NCBI RefSeq assembly: GCF_004348315.1 | Contig: NZ_SMKC01000001.1 | Location: 43,524 to 107,523, forward strand | Direction: 5' to 3' | Length of the DNA stretch: 64,000 bases | From: Streptomyces sp. 8K308 | GTDB taxonomy: Bacteria > Actinomycetota > Actinomycetes > Streptomycetales > Streptomycetaceae | Shown here: positions 1 through 8,349 of the stretch, piece by piece | How positions within the stretch are numbered: position 1 is the first letter of the stretch | How the letters are laid out: every line of letters starts with the position of its first letter | Position numbers and translations under genes: made by a program | Notes under the pieces: model-generated | Told to the model about the DNA's origin: nothing | The model's input: the letters and a program-made list of their open reading frames with translations, nothing else | Database searches by the model: none

Positions 1-299
1 AGCACGATCCTGAGGAGGTGCCCGAGCTGGCCAGGACGGGCCCCGGCGTGTGGGAGGCGGGCGGCGGCGCCAGGACCGACCAGCTGGCGGAGGTCGGCCT
101 GCCGGTGCCCGAGGGGCCCTACGAGACGCTGGCCGGTCTGCTGGCCACGGAGTTGGGCCGGATCCCCGCGGCCGGGGACCGGGTCGAGGTGGCCGGCTGG
201 CGGCTCGACGTGCTGGCCGCCGCGCGGCACCGGGCCGAGCGGGTCCGGATCACGGCGCCGCCGGCACCGGGTGAGGCCGAGGGCGAGGAGGCCCGATGA
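1..299 (+). CDS. Hemolysin-family (CNNM/CBS/CorC_HlyC) membrane protein, C-terminal part only
   Basis: The reading frame is already open at base 3 (HDPEEVPEL...) and ends with TGA at 297-299, so this is the 3' end of a gene that starts outside the window; the GTG at 18 is internal. The tail has the pattern of the CorC_HlyC transporter-associated domain: a GPYETLAGLLATELGRIP stretch, then GDRVEVAGWRLDVL and an RAERVRI strand. In this family an N-terminal DUF21 (CNNM) membrane domain and two CBS domains precede this tail; they lie off the window. The stop overlaps the ATG of the next gene (ATGA), so the two related proteins are translationally coupled, an arrangement common in actinobacteria. 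A role in divalent-cation transport or membrane integrity is family knowledge, not shown here. Confidence 0.85.
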   Translation, partial: HDPEEVPELARTGPGVWEAGGGARTDQLAEVGLPVPEGPYETLAGLLATELGRIPAAGDRVEVAGWRLDVLAAARHRAERVRITAPPAPGEAEGEEAR

Positions 300-1312
300 C
301 CTTCTGGCAGCTCGGCGTCGGGGCGCTGACCCTGGTCACCAACGCCTTCTTCGTGGGGGCCGAGTTCGCGCTGATCTCGGTGCGCCGCGACCAGATCGAG
401 CCGCGCGCGGAGCGCGGCGAGCGCGGGGCCCGCACCGTGCTGTGGGCGCTGCGGCACCTGTCGGCGATGATGGCCACCGCGCAGCTGGGCATCACGGCGT
501 CCTCGCTGGTGCTGGGCGCGGTGGCCGAGCCGGCCATGGCGCACCTGCTCGAGCCGCTGTTCGACGCGGTCGGGGTGCCGCACGGCCTGGTGCATCCGAT
601 CGCCTTCGCGATCGCGCTCTCGGTGGCGACCTATCTCCACATGCTGGTGGGCGAGATGGTGCCCAAGAACATCGCGCTGGCCGCCCCCGAGCGGACGGCG
701 CTGCTGCTCGGCCCGCCGCTGGTCGGCCTCACCCACGCGCTGCGGCCGGTGGTCTTCGGGATCAACGAGCTGGCCAACGTGCTGCTGCGGCTGGTGCGAG
801 TGACGCCGCGGGACGAGGTGGCCTCGGTGTTCACGGACGACGAGCTGGTGCGTCTGGTGCAGGACTCGAGCGAGGCGGGGCTGCTGGCGACCGAGGAGAG
901 CGAACGGCTGCGGGACGCATTGGAGTTGGGGACCAGGACGGTGGCGGAGATCGTGGTGCCTGTGGCGCGGATGGTGACCGTGGACCACCTGGTGACGCCG
1001 CGCCAGTTGGAGCGGGTGTCGGCAGCCTCCGGCTACTCCCGGTTCCCGGTGACCGGTCCCGGCAACACGGTGCTCGGCTACCTGCACGTCAAGGACGCGC
1101 TGGCGGCCACCGCGCGTGACCGGCCCTTCCCCAGGGACGCGACGCATCCGGTGGTGCAGATCCGTCTCGACACCCCGCTGGACGACGCGCTGACGGCGAT
1201 GCGGCGGGCGGTCACGCACCTGGCCGCGGTGGTGAGCGCCAGGGGCCGGCTGTTGGGCTTCGTGACCATGGAGGACGTGTTGGTGGAGCTGGTCGGCCCC
1301 GGCGCGGAGTGA
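296..1312 (+). CDS. Hemolysin-family CNNM/CBS-domain membrane protein (second of a tandem pair)
   Basis: 338 residues. The N-terminal half is a CNNM (DUF21) domain: a first hydrophobic segment at about residues 5-25 ending in FFVGAEFALISVRR, then the family signature around TAQLGITASSLVLGAVAEPA and a segment with HMLVGEMVPKNIAL. A CBS pair follows from about residue 205 (VAEIVVPVARMVTVDHLVTP) to the end (LLGFVTMEDVLVELVG). Unlike the upstream paralogue it has no C-terminal CorC_HlyC domain, which is normal for the shorter partner. The ATG overlaps the upstream stop by 4 bases. The function of these proteins is poorly defined; the family includes Mg/Co efflux candidates. Confidence 0.9.
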   Translation: MTFWQLGVGALTLVTNAFFVGAEFALISVRRDQIEPRAERGERGARTVLWALRHLSAMMATAQLGITASSLVLGAVAEPAMAHLLEPLFDAVGVPHGLVHPIAFAIALSVATYLHMLVGEMVPKNIALAAPERTALLLGPPLVGLTHALRPVVFGINELANVLLRLVRVTPRDEVASVFTDDELVRLVQDSSEAGLLATEESERLRDALELGTRTVAEIVVPVARMVTVDHLVTPRQLERVSAASGYSRFPVTGPGNTVLGYLHVKDALAATARDRPFPRDATHPVVQIRLDTPLDDALTAMRRAVTHLAAVVSARGRLLGFVTMEDVLVELVGPGAE

Positions 1313-1333
1313 GCCCGCCGCCCGGGCCCCGGG

Positions 1334-3064
1334 TCAGCGCCGCCCGGTGTCGTCCCCGGGATACGTCTCGGGGCGCGGGGTCTTCGGGTGGCCGCCCGGC
1401 TCCCTGTCGCGCCGCTGGGCGACGGCGGCGATGTCGGGGTGGTGCAGGTCGAAGGCGGGCGCCTCGGAGCGGATCCTGGGCAGCGCCAGGAAGTTGTGCC
1501 GGGGTGGCGGGCACGAGGTGGCCCACTCGAGGGAGCGGCCGTACCCCCAGGGGTCGTCGCCCACGACGCGCGTCCCGTGCCGCGCGGTGCGCCAGACGTT
1601 GTAGAGGAACGGCAGCGTGGAGAGGCCGAGCAGGAAGGCGCCGATGCTGGAGACGGTGTTGAGCGCGGTGTAGCCGTCGGCGGCCAGGTAGTCGGCGTAG
1701 CGGCGCGGCATGCCCTCGGCGCCCAGCCAGTGGTGCACCAGGAAGGTGCCGTGGAAGCCGACGAACAGCGTCCAGAAGTGGATCCTGCCGAGCCGTTCGT
1801 CGAGCATCCTGCCGGTCCACTTGGGCCACCAGAAGTGGAAGCCGGCGAACATCGCGAAGACGACGGTGCCGAAGACCACGTAGTGGAAGTGGCCGACGAC
1901 GAAGTAGGTGTCGGTGACGTGGAAGTCGATGGGCGGGGCGGCGAGGATCACGCCGGTGAGGCCGCCGAAGAGGAAGGTGACGAGGAAGCCGATGGACCAC
2001 AGCATCGGCGTCTCGAAGGAGAGCGAGCCGCGCCACATGGTGCCGATCCAGTTGAAGAACTTGACGCCCGTGGGCACGGCGATGAGGAAGGAGAGGCCGG
2101 AGAAGAACGGCAGCAGCACCGCGCCGGTGGCGAACATGTGGTGGGCCCACACGGTCATCGAGAGGCCGGTGATGGCGATGGTGGCGGCGATCAGGCCGAG
2201 GTAGCCGAAGATCGGCTTGCGGCTGAAGACGGGGATGATCTCCGTGACGATGCCGAAGAACGGCAGCGCGATGATGTACACCTCGGGATGGCCGAAGAAC
2301 CAGAAGAGGTGCTGCCACAGCAACGCGCCGCCGTTGGCGGGGTCAAAGACGTGGGAGCCGAAGACCCGGTCGGACGCCAGGCAGAACAGGGCGCCGGCGA
2401 GTACCGGGAAGGCGAGCAGCACCATCACACTGGTGAACAGGATGTTCCAGGTGAAGATCGGCATGCGGAAGAGGGTCATGCCGGGGGCACGCATGCAGGC
2501 GATGGTAGTGACGAAGTTGACCGCGCTCATGATGGTGCCGAAACCGGAGAACGCGAGGCCCATGATCCACATGTCGGGCCCCACGCCCGGCGAGTGGGCC
2601 TTGTCGGTCAGCGGGGCGTAGGCGAACCAGCCGAAGGCGGCGGCGCCCTGCGGGGTGAGCAGCGAGCCGACCACGAGGAGGCCGCCGAAGAGGTACATCC
2701 AGTAGGCGAGCGCGTTGAGGCGGGGGAAGGCGACGTCGGGGGACCCGAGCTGGAGGGGCATGATCCAGTTGGCGAATCCGGCGAAGAGCGGGGTCGCGAA
2801 GAGCAGCATCATGATCGTGCCGTGCAGGGTGAACGCCTGGTTGTACTGTTCGGCGGTCACCAGCTGTAGTCCCGGCCTGGCGAGCTCGGCCCGCATCACC
2901 ATGGCGAGGGCGCCGGCGAGCAGGAAGAAGAGGAACGAGGTGACCAGGTAGAGGGAGCCGATCCGCTTGTGGTCGGTGGTGGTGAGCCAGGCGACGACGA
3001 TCCGCCCCGGGCTCCGGCGGTGTGGGGCGGGCGCCGTGCCCCTGGTGTCCGTCAGCGTGGCCAT
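1334..3064 (-). CDS. ctaD: Cytochrome c oxidase subunit I (aa3-type)
   Basis: 576 residues from the ATG at 3064 ([10 protein letters not shown]), chosen over an upstream GTG because GAGAGGACC lies just before it. This is the catalytic haem-copper subunit of the terminal oxidase, which reduces O2 and pumps protons across the membrane. Visible ligands: the low-spin haem His in FTLHGTIMM near residue 81, the CuB His and cross-linked Tyr in [16 protein letters not shown], the HH pair in [10 protein letters not shown], and the two haem ligands in [12 protein letters not shown]. About 12 membrane helices. It stands alone: no subunit II or III genes are beside it, so it is probably an extra copy to the main cta cluster, as is common in Streptomyces. 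It is divergent from the sigma factor at 3274. Confidence 0.96.
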   Translation of the reverse strand: MATLTDTRGTAPAPHRRSPGRIVVAWLTTTDHKRIGSLYLVTSFLFFLLAGALAMVMRAELARPGLQLVTAEQYNQAFTLHGTIMMLLFATPLFAGFANWIMPLQLGSPDVAFPRLNALAYWMYLFGGLLVVGSLLTPQGAAAFGWFAYAPLTDKAHSPGVGPDMWIMGLAFSGFGTIMSAVNFVTTIACMRAPGMTLFRMPIFTWNILFTSVMVLLAFPVLAGALFCLASDRVFGSHVFDPANGGALLWQHLFWFFGHPEVYIIALPFFGIVTEIIPVFSRKPIFGYLGLIAATIAITGLSMTVWAHHMFATGAVLLPFFSGLSFLIAVPTGVKFFNWIGTMWRGSLSFETPMLWSIGFLVTFLFGGLTGVILAAPPIDFHVTDTYFVVGHFHYVVFGTVVFAMFAGFHFWWPKWTGRMLDERLGRIHFWTLFVGFHGTFLVHHWLGAEGMPRRYADYLAADGYTALNTVSSIGAFLLGLSTLPFLYNVWRTARHGTRVVGDDPWGYGRSLEWATSCPPPRHNFLALPRIRSEAPAFDLHHPDIAAVAQRRDREPGGHPKTPRPETYPGDDTGRR

Positions 3065-3273
3065 GGCCGGTCCTCTCTCGGTCACGGACCGCACACGGCC
3101 CGTCAGCGGCCCGTTCTACTGCCGGGCCACGACCGCTCCGGCGTTTTGCCTCTTTAGTGGGCGATTCACCCCGAGATGTGCGCGGTCGCAAATGCGGGCA
3201 GACTGGTGCCGAAGGCCTCTTCCGTGGCGAGCACAGAGCGGAATCGTTCGCCCAACCTCTCCGGGGAGAGCAC

Positions 3274-4122
3274 ATGAACTCACCCGCACAGCCCCGAAAA
3301 CGCCGTCGCCACCCGCACGACGACGCACCGGACACCAGCAGGGAGTTCGCGCGCATCGCGGAGCTGCCGCCGTGCGCCGAGCGTGACGAGTTGTGCGACG
3401 AGGTGGTGCGCGCCTGGATCCCCATGGCCGACCGGCTCGCGCGCACGTTCCGTGACCGTGGCGAGTCGCTCGAGGACCTGGAGCAGGTCGCCGCGCTCGG
3501 CCTGGTCAAGGCCGTCCACCGCTACGACCCGAGCCGGGGCCGGCCCTTCGAGAGCTACGCGGTGCCCACCATCGTGGGCGAGGTGAAGCGGCACTTCCGC
3601 GACCACCTCTGGAGCCTGCACGTGCCGCGGCGCACCCAGGAGCTGCGCAACCAGGTCCGGGCCGCGACCCGGCAGCTCAGCTACCGGCTCGACGACCGGG
3701 GCCCGAGCGTGGCGCAGATCGCCGAGCACAGCGGCCTGACCGAGGAGGAGGTCAGGACCGGGATGCAGGCCCTGGAGAGCTACAGCACACTGTCGTTGAA
3801 CGCGGAACTACCCGGGTCCGACGGCGACTACTCGCTGCTCGACACGCTGGGCGAGCCGGAGCCGGGGTTCGACCGGGTGGTGGACCGGGAGTCCGTGCGG
3901 GACCCGCTGCGCGCCCTGCCGGAGCGCGAGCGGCACATCCTCTACCTGCGGTACTTCCACGGCATGACCCAGAGCCACATAGCCCACCGGCTCGGCATCT
4001 CGCAGATGCACGTCTCCCGGCTGCTCAGCCGCGCCTGCGAGCGGATCAGGGAGGAGGTCGAGGGGACCGACGGCGAGTCGGACCGCGACTCCGACCGGGA
4101 GGCCGGAGCAGGCTGCCACTGA
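3274..4122 (+). CDS. SigF/SigB-type RNA polymerase sigma factor
   Basis: 282 residues from the ATG at 3274, preceded by CCGGGGAGAG at 3261-3270; the longer open frame upstream is not needed. Sigma region 2 spans about residues 38-115 (RGESLEDLEQVAALGLVKAVHRYD, then FESYAVPTIVGEVKRHFRDH). Region 3 is at about 120-175 and the region 4 helix-turn-helix is at about 225-265 (LPERERHILYLRYF, HIAHRLGISQMHVSRLL). The SYAVPTIVGEVKRHFRD signature is that of stress/sporulation SigF-SigB-SigG factors, which in actinobacteria are controlled by anti-sigma/anti-anti-sigma partner switching; no such partner gene is adjacent. It is a close paralogue of the sigma factor at 4680-5492 on the other strand. Confidence 0.93.
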   Translation: MNSPAQPRKRRRHPHDDAPDTSREFARIAELPPCAERDELCDEVVRAWIPMADRLARTFRDRGESLEDLEQVAALGLVKAVHRYDPSRGRPFESYAVPTIVGEVKRHFRDHLWSLHVPRRTQELRNQVRAATRQLSYRLDDRGPSVAQIAEHSGLTEEEVRTGMQALESYSTLSLNAELPGSDGDYSLLDTLGEPEPGFDRVVDRESVRDPLRALPERERHILYLRYFHGMTQSHIAHRLGISQMHVSRLLSRACERIREEVEGTDGESDRDSDREAGAGCH

Positions 4123-4178
4123 GCGCTCCACTCAGCGTCCTTCGGGCCCGGCAGGCCATGCTGGCCGAGCTGGCCGGC

Positions 4179-4211
4179 CGAGCCCGGTCGCCTCATCGGC
4201 GACCGGGCTCG
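4179..4211. terminator. Bidirectional hairpin between convergent genes
   Basis: A perfect 14-bp stem (CGAGCCCGGTCGCC at 4179-4192 pairing with 4198-4211) with a 5-base loop. It lies 56 bases after the sigma-factor stop at 4122, and it overlaps the end of the convergent DUF6328 gene, whose TGA (4193-4195, minus strand) sits in the loop. There is no T tract, as is usual for GC-rich actinobacterial terminators. Confidence 0.75.
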
Positions 4212-4675
4212 ACGCGGCGGCGCAGCAGCCGCGGCAGCACCCACCACAGCGCGAGGCACAGCAGGAAGGCGCCGGAGCCGGCCACAATGCCGGCGGTCCG
4301 GCCCACCACCACGTCCACCACGAGCAGCAGGGAGCCGGTGAACGTCAGGGCGAGCATCACGAGACCCGCCGCGGCGAGCCGGGAGGACACCGTCACGATC
4401 AGCCGCTTGGCGCCGCGCTGGAACAGGCCGCGGTGCACCGCGGCGGGCGCGGTGAACAGCGCGGTCGCGGAGAGCGCGAACACCAGGGTCGTGACGTAGG
4501 TGCCGCGGGCGAAGTCGTCCAGCTCCTCGAAGCGCTGCGTGAACGCCAGGGTGAGCAGGAAGGCGAAGAGGATCTGCACCCCCGTCTGCGTCACCCGGAG
4601 TTCCTGCAGCAGCTCCGTGAAGTTGCGGTCGGCCCGCTCCATCGGGGTCTCGTGCCTGGCCTGCGCGCGTGGCAT
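4193..4675 (-). CDS. DUF6328 family membrane protein
   Basis: 160 residues from the ATG at 4675. Upstream bases read GCAGGATGACCGC before the ATG, and the family normally begins near RHETPMERADRNFTELLQELRVTQTGVQILFAF; the GTG at 4711 would overlap the upstream gene by 32 bases. Four hydrophobic segments are visible at about residues 37-54, 70-90, 105-128 and 130-150, with a basic C-terminus (RLLRRRVEPGRR). The start lies 4 bases after the stop of the sigma factor at 4680, so the two genes are coupled. DUF6328 proteins are small actinobacterial membrane proteins of unknown function. The association with a SigF-type factor suggests a stress-envelope role, which is inference only. Confidence 0.85.
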   Translation of the reverse strand: MPRAQARHETPMERADRNFTELLQELRVTQTGVQILFAFLLTLAFTQRFEELDDFARGTYVTTLVFALSATALFTAPAAVHRGLFQRGAKRLIVTVSSRLAAAGLVMLALTFTGSLLLVVDVVVGRTAGIVAGSGAFLLCLALWWVLPRLLRRRVEPGRR

Positions 4676-4679
4676 GCGG

Positions 4680-5492
4680 TCATCCTGCACCGCGTCCCAC
4701 CACCTGTTCACGCAGGCGCGAGCAGGTGCGGTCGAGCAGCCGGGAGACGTGCATCTGTGAGACGCCGACCCGTTCGGCTATCCCGCTCTGCGTCATACCA
4801 CGGAAGAACCGCAGGTAGAGGATGTACCGCTCGCGCTCGGGCAGCTCGCGCAGCCGGCAGCGGACCGACTCCCGGTCGACGATCCGGTCGAAGCCGGACT
4901 CCTGCCGGCCCAGGGTGTCCACCAGCGCCGTGCCCTCTTCGGTGCCGGCGATCTCGGCGTCGAGCGAGAGCACCGCGAAGGACTCCATGGCCTCCATGCC
5001 GGTGCGGACCTCGTCCGGGGTCAGCCTGGTCGTCTCGGCGATCTCCTCGACGGTGGGCTCGTGGCCGCCGGGGCCGTGGCGCAGTTCCTCCCGCGCGACG
5101 CGCACCCGGTTGCGCAGCTCCTGGACGCGGCGCGGCACGTGCAGCCCCCACAGGTGGTCGCGGAAGTGGCGCTTCACCTCGCCGACGATGGTGGGGACGG
5201 CGTAGCTCTCGAACGCGGTGCCACGCTCCGGGTCGTAGCGGTGGACGGCCTTGACCAGGCCGAGGTGGGCGACCTGCACCAGGTCCTCGAGCGACTCGCC
5301 GCGGTCGCGGTAGCCGCGGGCGAGCCGGGTCGCCATCGGCATCCAGGCGCGGACGATCTCGTCGCGCAGTCGGTCGTGTCGTGGCCCCTGCGGCAGCACC
5401 GCGAGCCTGCGGAAGGCGGCGGCGGTGTCGGGGGCGTCGTGGTGGGGATGGGGTCGGCGCGCGGCGCCGGCGCGTGCGCGGGTGACGGGCAT
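4680..5492 (-). CDS. SigF/SigB-type RNA polymerase sigma factor (paralogue)
   Basis: 270 residues from the ATG at 5492 (MPVTRARAGAARRPH), preceded by GAGGGGAGCTGCGACCA. It has the same layout as the factor at 3274: region 2 (RGESLEDLVQVAHLGLVKAV, FESYAVPTIVGEVKRHFRD), a region 3 with VEEIAETTRLTPDEVRTGM, and region 4 (LPERERYILYLRFF, IAERVGVSQMHVSRLL). The two proteins keep the same N-terminal HPHHDAPDT-type start and are clearly duplicates, now in opposite orientation around the DUF6328 gene. It probably directs transcription of a stress or developmental regulon under an anti-sigma factor encoded elsewhere. The region between this start and the DeoR stop at 5711 carries its promoter. Confidence 0.93.
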   Translation of the reverse strand: MPVTRARAGAARRPHPHHDAPDTAAAFRRLAVLPQGPRHDRLRDEIVRAWMPMATRLARGYRDRGESLEDLVQVAHLGLVKAVHRYDPERGTAFESYAVPTIVGEVKRHFRDHLWGLHVPRRVQELRNRVRVAREELRHGPGGHEPTVEEIAETTRLTPDEVRTGMEAMESFAVLSLDAEIAGTEEGTALVDTLGRQESGFDRIVDRESVRCRLRELPERERYILYLRFFRGMTQSGIAERVGVSQMHVSRLLDRTCSRLREQVVGRGAG

Positions 5493-5605
5493 TGGTCGCA
5501 GCTCCCCTCGTCTTCGTCGATGTGTCGACGCGGGTCCCTGGCCTGACCGCCGGGATGCCATGGTCCCCGCTTGTGTGCCTGCGGTCAGCGGCACAACGGT
5601 TCGCG

Positions 5606-5623
5606 TGCCCGAGTGCTCGGGCA
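5606..5623. terminator. Short perfect hairpin downstream of the DeoR gene
   Basis: TGCCCGAG and CTCGGGCA flank two bases: an 8-bp inverted repeat about 90 bases past the DeoR stop and about 115 bases before the sigma-factor start, both on the minus strand. It could end the DeoR transcript or be a protein-binding palindrome; the sequence does not decide. Confidence 0.4.
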
Positions 5624-5710
5624 GCAAACGAAGGGATCGCAGATCTCCTCGAATCGTGCAAAACGGCGCGATCCTGTGGGGTTTGCCCACCCCGTCGGCC
5701 AACTCGGGTC

Positions 5711-6526
5711 TCAACTCGGGTCGGTGGACCGCCGATCGGTCGGCACGACCACCACGTCGCGGCCGGCGGCCCGGAACTCCTCGACGACCGATGACGGGGC
5801 GCCGTCGTCGGTGACCAGGGTCCAGTCGGTCTCCAGCCGGGCCCAGGCGCGGAACGGCCGGTGGTTGAGCTTGGCCGCGTGCACCAGCACGTAGACCCGG
5901 CGGGAGCGGCGGGCCATCAGCTCCTTGAGCCTGGTCTGCTCGAGCTCGGCCTCGCACAGACCGCCATCGCTCGTGACGCCGTCGGCGCCGAGGAACGCCA
6001 CGTCGAAGCTCATCCGCTCGAGCGCGGCCTCGGCCAGCGGCCCGACGAAGGCGTCGCTGAGGGCGCGCAGCCGGCCGCCGAGGCACAGGGTGGTGATGTC
6101 GTCGCGATGCTGGACGTGGTGGAGCACCGGCAGGCTCGCGGTGGTGACGGTCAGCGCGGCGCCGGCGGGCAGGGCACGGGCCAGCAGGGCGACCGTGGTG
6201 CCGGCGTCGAGCAGCAGCGACTGCCCGACCTCGATCCGGTCGGCGGCCCAGCGGGCGATGGCACGCTTGGACTCGAACGCCTCGCTGTCGCGCTGGTCGA
6301 GCGACGCCTCGCCGCGGTGCGGCACGGCGATCGCGCCGCCGTAGGTGCGGGCGAGTCGGCCGCTCGCGCTGAGCTGGGTCAGGTCGCGGCGGATGGTGGA
6401 GGCCGTGACGCCGAAGCGGGCGGCCAGCTCCTCGACGCTCGCGAGTCCGGCGTCCGTCGCCAGGCTGATGATCTGCTCCCGCCGCTCGCGGGACCTGAGC
6501 GTGCCGCGGCTGCCTGGGGTTGCCAT
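5711..6526 (-). CDS. DeoR/GlpR family transcriptional regulator
   Basis: 271 residues from the ATG at 6526 (MATPGSRGTLRSRERREQI). An N-terminal DeoR helix-turn-helix (ASVEELAARFGVTASTIRRDL, then SGRLARTYGGA) is followed by the DeoRC sugar-phosphate-binding domain with family motifs LLLDAGTTVALLARAL, TVTTASLPVLHHV, FLGADGVTSDGGLC and VYVLVHAAKLN. DeoR proteins usually repress carbohydrate or polyol catabolic genes and respond to a phosphorylated sugar. The gene is divergent from the SLC13-type transporter at 6742 with a 215-base shared promoter region, so that transporter is the likely target; this is inferred from position. Confidence 0.9.
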   Translation of the reverse strand: MATPGSRGTLRSRERREQIISLATDAGLASVEELAARFGVTASTIRRDLTQLSASGRLARTYGGAIAVPHRGEASLDQRDSEAFESKRAIARWAADRIEVGQSLLLDAGTTVALLARALPAGAALTVTTASLPVLHHVQHRDDITTLCLGGRLRALSDAFVGPLAEAALERMSFDVAFLGADGVTSDGGLCEAELEQTRLKELMARRSRRVYVLVHAAKLNHRPFRAWARLETDWTLVTDDGAPSSVVEEFRAAGRDVVVVPTDRRSTDPS

Positions 6527-6741
6527 CCGACCGACCGTCCTCGCTCTCTCTCGGCCTGTGAGACCGTGCTGGGCGCGTGGCCCGAACTCTAACCAGCGGT
6601 GCGCGAAACACGCCAGCTCCGCTGCGCGCTCGGCGCAGGCACGGCTTTCTCCCGCTTCACCCCTGTACGCCGGCGCGGATCCCGGGCAGGTTTGCCTGGT
6701 GTCCCGCGACGGCGCGGGGCACCGACCTGGGAGGTGGTGCC

Positions 6742-8349
6742 ATGACAACCAGCGGAAGCGGTCCGGGAGCCAGGACGGACGTGCAACAGGCACTGCTGGG
6801 GCACGCGACCTATCGCAGCCTCGGCGAACAGCGGCTCTCGCCGGCCGAGGAGCGGTTCGAGCGGGCCAGAAGGACCACGGGGCTCTGGCTGGCCCCGCTG
6901 GTGGCGATCGTGTTCCTGTCACTGCCGCTCGACATGGCGCCGAGCCAACAGACCCTCGCCGGAATCCTGCTCGGCGTGGTGGTGCTGTGGGTGACCGAGC
7001 CGGTGCCGATCCCCGTGGGCGGGCTGATCGGCGTGGGCTGCGTCGTGCTGTTCGGGGTGGTGCCGTCCGACGAGGCGCTCGCGCCGTTCGGTTCGTCGAC
7101 CGTCTTCACGTTCATCGGCGCCTTCATCCTGGCGCAGGCCATGCTCAAGCACGGCCTCGCGCGGCGGTTCGCGTTCCGGATCCTGGCGCTGCCCGGCGTC
7201 GGCAGGTCCACGGTGGGCGTGGTCGTGGCCTTCGGCGGGATCACCTGCGTGCTGTCGGCCTTCGTCTCCAACACGGCGACGGTGGCGATGCTGCTGCCCA
7301 CCGCGCTCGGCATCCTGACGGTGATCGCGAAGCTGCTGCAGGACCGTGGCCTGGTGGCGCCGGACTTCGACCCGACCCGGCTGCGGGTGGGCGCGGCGCT
7401 GGTGTTGATGCTGGCGTACGGCGCGAGCGTGGGCGGGCTGCTGACGCCGGTGGGCTCGCCGCCGAACCTGATCGGCCGCGGGCTCATCGAGGAGGCCACC
7501 GGGGAGCGGATCTCGTTCGCCCAGTGGATGGCGACGGCGCTGCCGCTCTGCGCGCTGATGTTCGTGGCGCTCGCGGTGGTGCTGCTGCTCCTCAACCGCC
7601 CGGAGATCCGCCGGATCGAGGGGGTCGAGGAGTATGTGGCGGAGCAGCGGCGGGCGTTGGGGCCGCTGTCCCGAGCCGAGTGGAACACCCTGATCGCCTT
7701 CGGGATCACGGTGACGCTGTGGGTGACGCCGGGCGTGGTGGCGCTGGTCGCCGGCACGGACTCCTCGGTGTACGACACGGTCAGCGGCCGGCTGAACGAG
7801 GGGATCGTGGCGGTGCTTGGGGCCTCGCTGCTCTTCCTGCTGCCGACGAACTTCGCGCGCCGGGAGGCGACGCTGAACTGGAGCGACGCGGCGCGGATCG
7901 ACTGGGGCACCGTCCTGCTGTTCGGCACCGGCATAATCTTCGGCTCACTGCTGGAGTCAACGGGGCTCGCCCTGACCATCGGCACGGAGGCCAACGACGC
8001 GCTGGGGATGACCAGTTCCTTCTGGATCACCGCCTTCGCGGTGGCCCTGGCGATCCTGGTGTCCGAGACCACGAGCAACACGGCGTCGGCCGCGGTGGTG
8101 GTGCCGATCGTGCTGCCGATCGCGATGGCGGCGGACGTCGACCCGTTCGTGCCGGCGCTGGCGGCGACGTTCGCGGCGTCGTTCGGCTTCATGCTGCCGG
8201 TCTCCACGCCGCAGAACGCGATCGCCTACGGCTCGGGCGTGGTGCCGATCACCACCATGATCCGCTCCGGCTTCACCTTCGACGTGCTGGGCGCGTTGGT
8301 GATCGTCCTGGGGCTGCCGCTGATGGTGGAGGTGGTCGGCATCGGCTAG
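6742..8349 (+). CDS. DASS/SLC13 family anion (dicarboxylate-type) symporter
   Basis: 535 residues from the ATG at 6742, with GGGAGGTGG at 6729-6737. About 11-12 membrane segments. Two SNT motifs that build the sodium/substrate sites in the DASS family are visible: FVSNTATVAMLLP at about residues 174-186 and SETTSNTASAAVVVP in the second half, each in a helix-pin-loop repeat (VGSPPNLIGRG and VSTPQNAIAYGSG are the partner loops). Members import succinate, malate, citrate, sulfate or related anions; the exact substrate cannot be read. The adjacent divergent DeoR regulator suggests induction by a carbon source. Its TAG stop overlaps the convergent regulator's stop in a CTAG. Confidence 0.9.
   Translation: MTTSGSGPGARTDVQQALLGHATYRSLGEQRLSPAEERFERARRTTGLWLAPLVAIVFLSLPLDMAPSQQTLAGILLGVVVLWVTEPVPIPVGGLIGVGCVVLFGVVPSDEALAPFGSSTVFTFIGAFILAQAMLKHGLARRFAFRILALPGVGRSTVGVVVAFGGITCVLSAFVSNTATVAMLLPTALGILTVIAKLLQDRGLVAPDFDPTRLRVGAALVLMLAYGASVGGLLTPVGSPPNLIGRGLIEEATGERISFAQWMATALPLCALMFVALAVVLLLLNRPEIRRIEGVEEYVAEQRRALGPLSRAEWNTLIAFGITVTLWVTPGVVALVAGTDSSVYDTVSGRLNEGIVAVLGASLLFLLPTNFARREATLNWSDAARIDWGTVLLFGTGIIFGSLLESTGLALTIGTEANDALGMTSSFWITAFAVALAILVSETTSNTASAAVVVPIVLPIAMAADVDPFVPALAATFAASFGFMLPVSTPQNAIAYGSGVVPITTMIRSGFTFDVLGALVIVLGLPLMVEVVGIG

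Noticed and set aside
1388..2869. Long plus-strand open frame opposite the cytochrome oxidase gene
   Set aside because: It is an antisense shadow: the translation is Glu/Gly/His-rich with no domain, while the minus strand encodes an unmistakable CtaD.
3142..3164. Possible SigB-type promoter (GTTT ... GGGCGA) before the first sigma factor
   Set aside because: The spacing is 12 bases rather than 14-16 and the -10 fit is poor. A similar CGTTTTGC occurs before the second sigma gene, but this is not enough to call a promoter.
4680..6611. A 643-codon minus-strand frame spanning the sigma factor and the DeoR spacer
   Set aside because: Only the part from the ATG at 5492 matches a sigma factor and has a ribosome site; the upstream part is the shadow of the DeoR gene.
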